Below, in pieces: positions 22,193-22,547 of a stretch of DNA of 22,547 bases. The stretch's first letter is position 1, and each line of letters begins with the position of its first letter. The position numbers and the translations under genes were made by a program. This DNA comes from Candidatus Hodarchaeota archaeon (lineage in GTDB: Archaea; Asgardarchaeota; Heimdallarchaeia; Hodarchaeales; Hodarchaeaceae), in NCBI GenBank assembly GCA_016840305.1, contig JAEOSP010000459.1:1-22547 (forward strand), written 5' to 3'. A model generated the notes under the pieces. That model ran no database searches and was not told the DNA's origin. It was given only the letters and a program-made list of their open reading frames with translations.

Positions 22193-22547
22193 TTGACAAT
22201 CATCAATGATGAAGAATTACTGTACACCAAAGACGAACTGGATTTCAGAGAAAAAGCGAGACAATTTGTTGAAGATGTGATTACACCAATAGCCAATGAC
22301 ATAGAAACTAACGCTCCATGGCCAGAAGTAAAATGGCGTGAGTTTATGGGTAAAATTGGTTCAGAAGGTTTAGCAGGATTAATGATACCTCAAGAATATG
22401 GAGGTGGAGGAAAATCATTAATGTATCAAATGCTTGCCGGCGAAGAAATATCAGCGGTTTCTCCAGCTTTAACAATGGGGTTTGGAGCAAGCTGTACGCT
22501 ATCTGCTATTCCTATACTAAGATTTGGAACAGCAGAACAAAAAGAAA
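22193..22547 (+). CDS. Acyl-CoA dehydrogenase, N-terminal part (cut by window edge)
   Basis: 118 codons to the right edge, open at the end. The frame reads L-D-F-R-E-K-A-R-Q-F-V-E-D-V-I-T-P, then G-S-E-G-L-A-G-L-M-I-P-Q-E-Y-G-G-G-G, then G-E-E-I-S-A-V-S-P-A-L, and A-I-P-I-L-R-F-G-T-A-E-Q-K. These are the helical N-terminal domain blocks of FAD-dependent acyl-CoA dehydrogenases, which introduce the alpha-beta double bond of acyl-CoA and pass electrons to an electron-transfer flavoprotein. The catalytic glutamate lies beyond the window. The start is TTG 22193 with its GGAG site; the frame is open some way upstream but without a better start. It is divergent from the acyl-CoA synthetase. Confidence 0.9.
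   Translation, partial: MTIINDEELLYTKDELDFREKARQFVEDVITPIANDIETNAPWPEVKWREFMGKIGSEGLAGLMIPQEYGGGGKSLMYQMLAGEEISAVSPALTMGFGASCTLSAIPILRFGTAEQKE

Overview
The window is AT-rich and gene-dense, with TATA-like boxes about 25 bases ahead of several starts and hairpin plus poly-T transcript ends. These traits suggest an archaeon. The gene content fits an Asgard archaeon, perhaps of the Heimdallarchaeia: beta-propeller surface proteins with a C-terminal membrane helix and a basic tail, a tungsten-type aldehyde:ferredoxin oxidoreductase, acyl-CoA metabolism, a membrane-anchored winged-helix regulator and a longin/roadblock-like protein. No ribosomal RNA or universal marker gene is present, so the lineage is an inference. 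No tRNA, CRISPR array, insertion sequence or phage gene was seen.

Layout. Bases 1-983 hold the 3' part of a kelch-repeat surface protein. Bases 1007-3280 (minus strand) hold a possible metal operon: a DUF2085-like membrane protein, a NiCoT/NicO-like transporter and a ZIP transporter, the last two with histidine-rich loops. A DinB-like protein (3363-3878, plus) diverges from it. Aconitase A (minus) follows, and its reading frame is interrupted: codon 41 of an otherwise normal 899-codon frame is TAA. After a small membrane protein come, on the minus strand, an SBBP beta-propeller surface protein (7347-8951), a transmembrane winged-helix regulator (9147-10169), citrate lyase alpha subunit CitF (10189-11730) and a CDP-alcohol phosphatidyltransferase (11860-12612). 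CitF and the regulator lie about 20 bases apart and look co-transcribed. Inverted repeats lie upstream of citF.

Bases 12999-15602 hold a GNAT acetyltransferase, a Yip1-like polytopic protein and a longin-like protein whose N-terminus may be frameshifted. On the plus strand, 15806-19362 carries an alpha/beta hydrolase and then a compact redox unit: a TIGR04076-family protein, a 16-cysteine ferredoxin and aldehyde:ferredoxin oxidoreductase. The last two are translationally coupled to what precedes them. An unrecognised polytopic protein follows (minus). Finally a long-chain acyl-CoA synthetase (minus) and an acyl-CoA dehydrogenase (plus, cut by the window edge) diverge from a shared promoter region.

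Taken together the genes point to citrate handling (AcnA, CitF), fatty-acid activation and oxidation, and aldehyde oxidation to reduced ferredoxin. The most useful observations are the in-frame stop in acnA, the citF/transmembrane-regulator pair with palindromes upstream, citF without citD or citE nearby, and the possible N-terminal frameshift in the longin-like gene.
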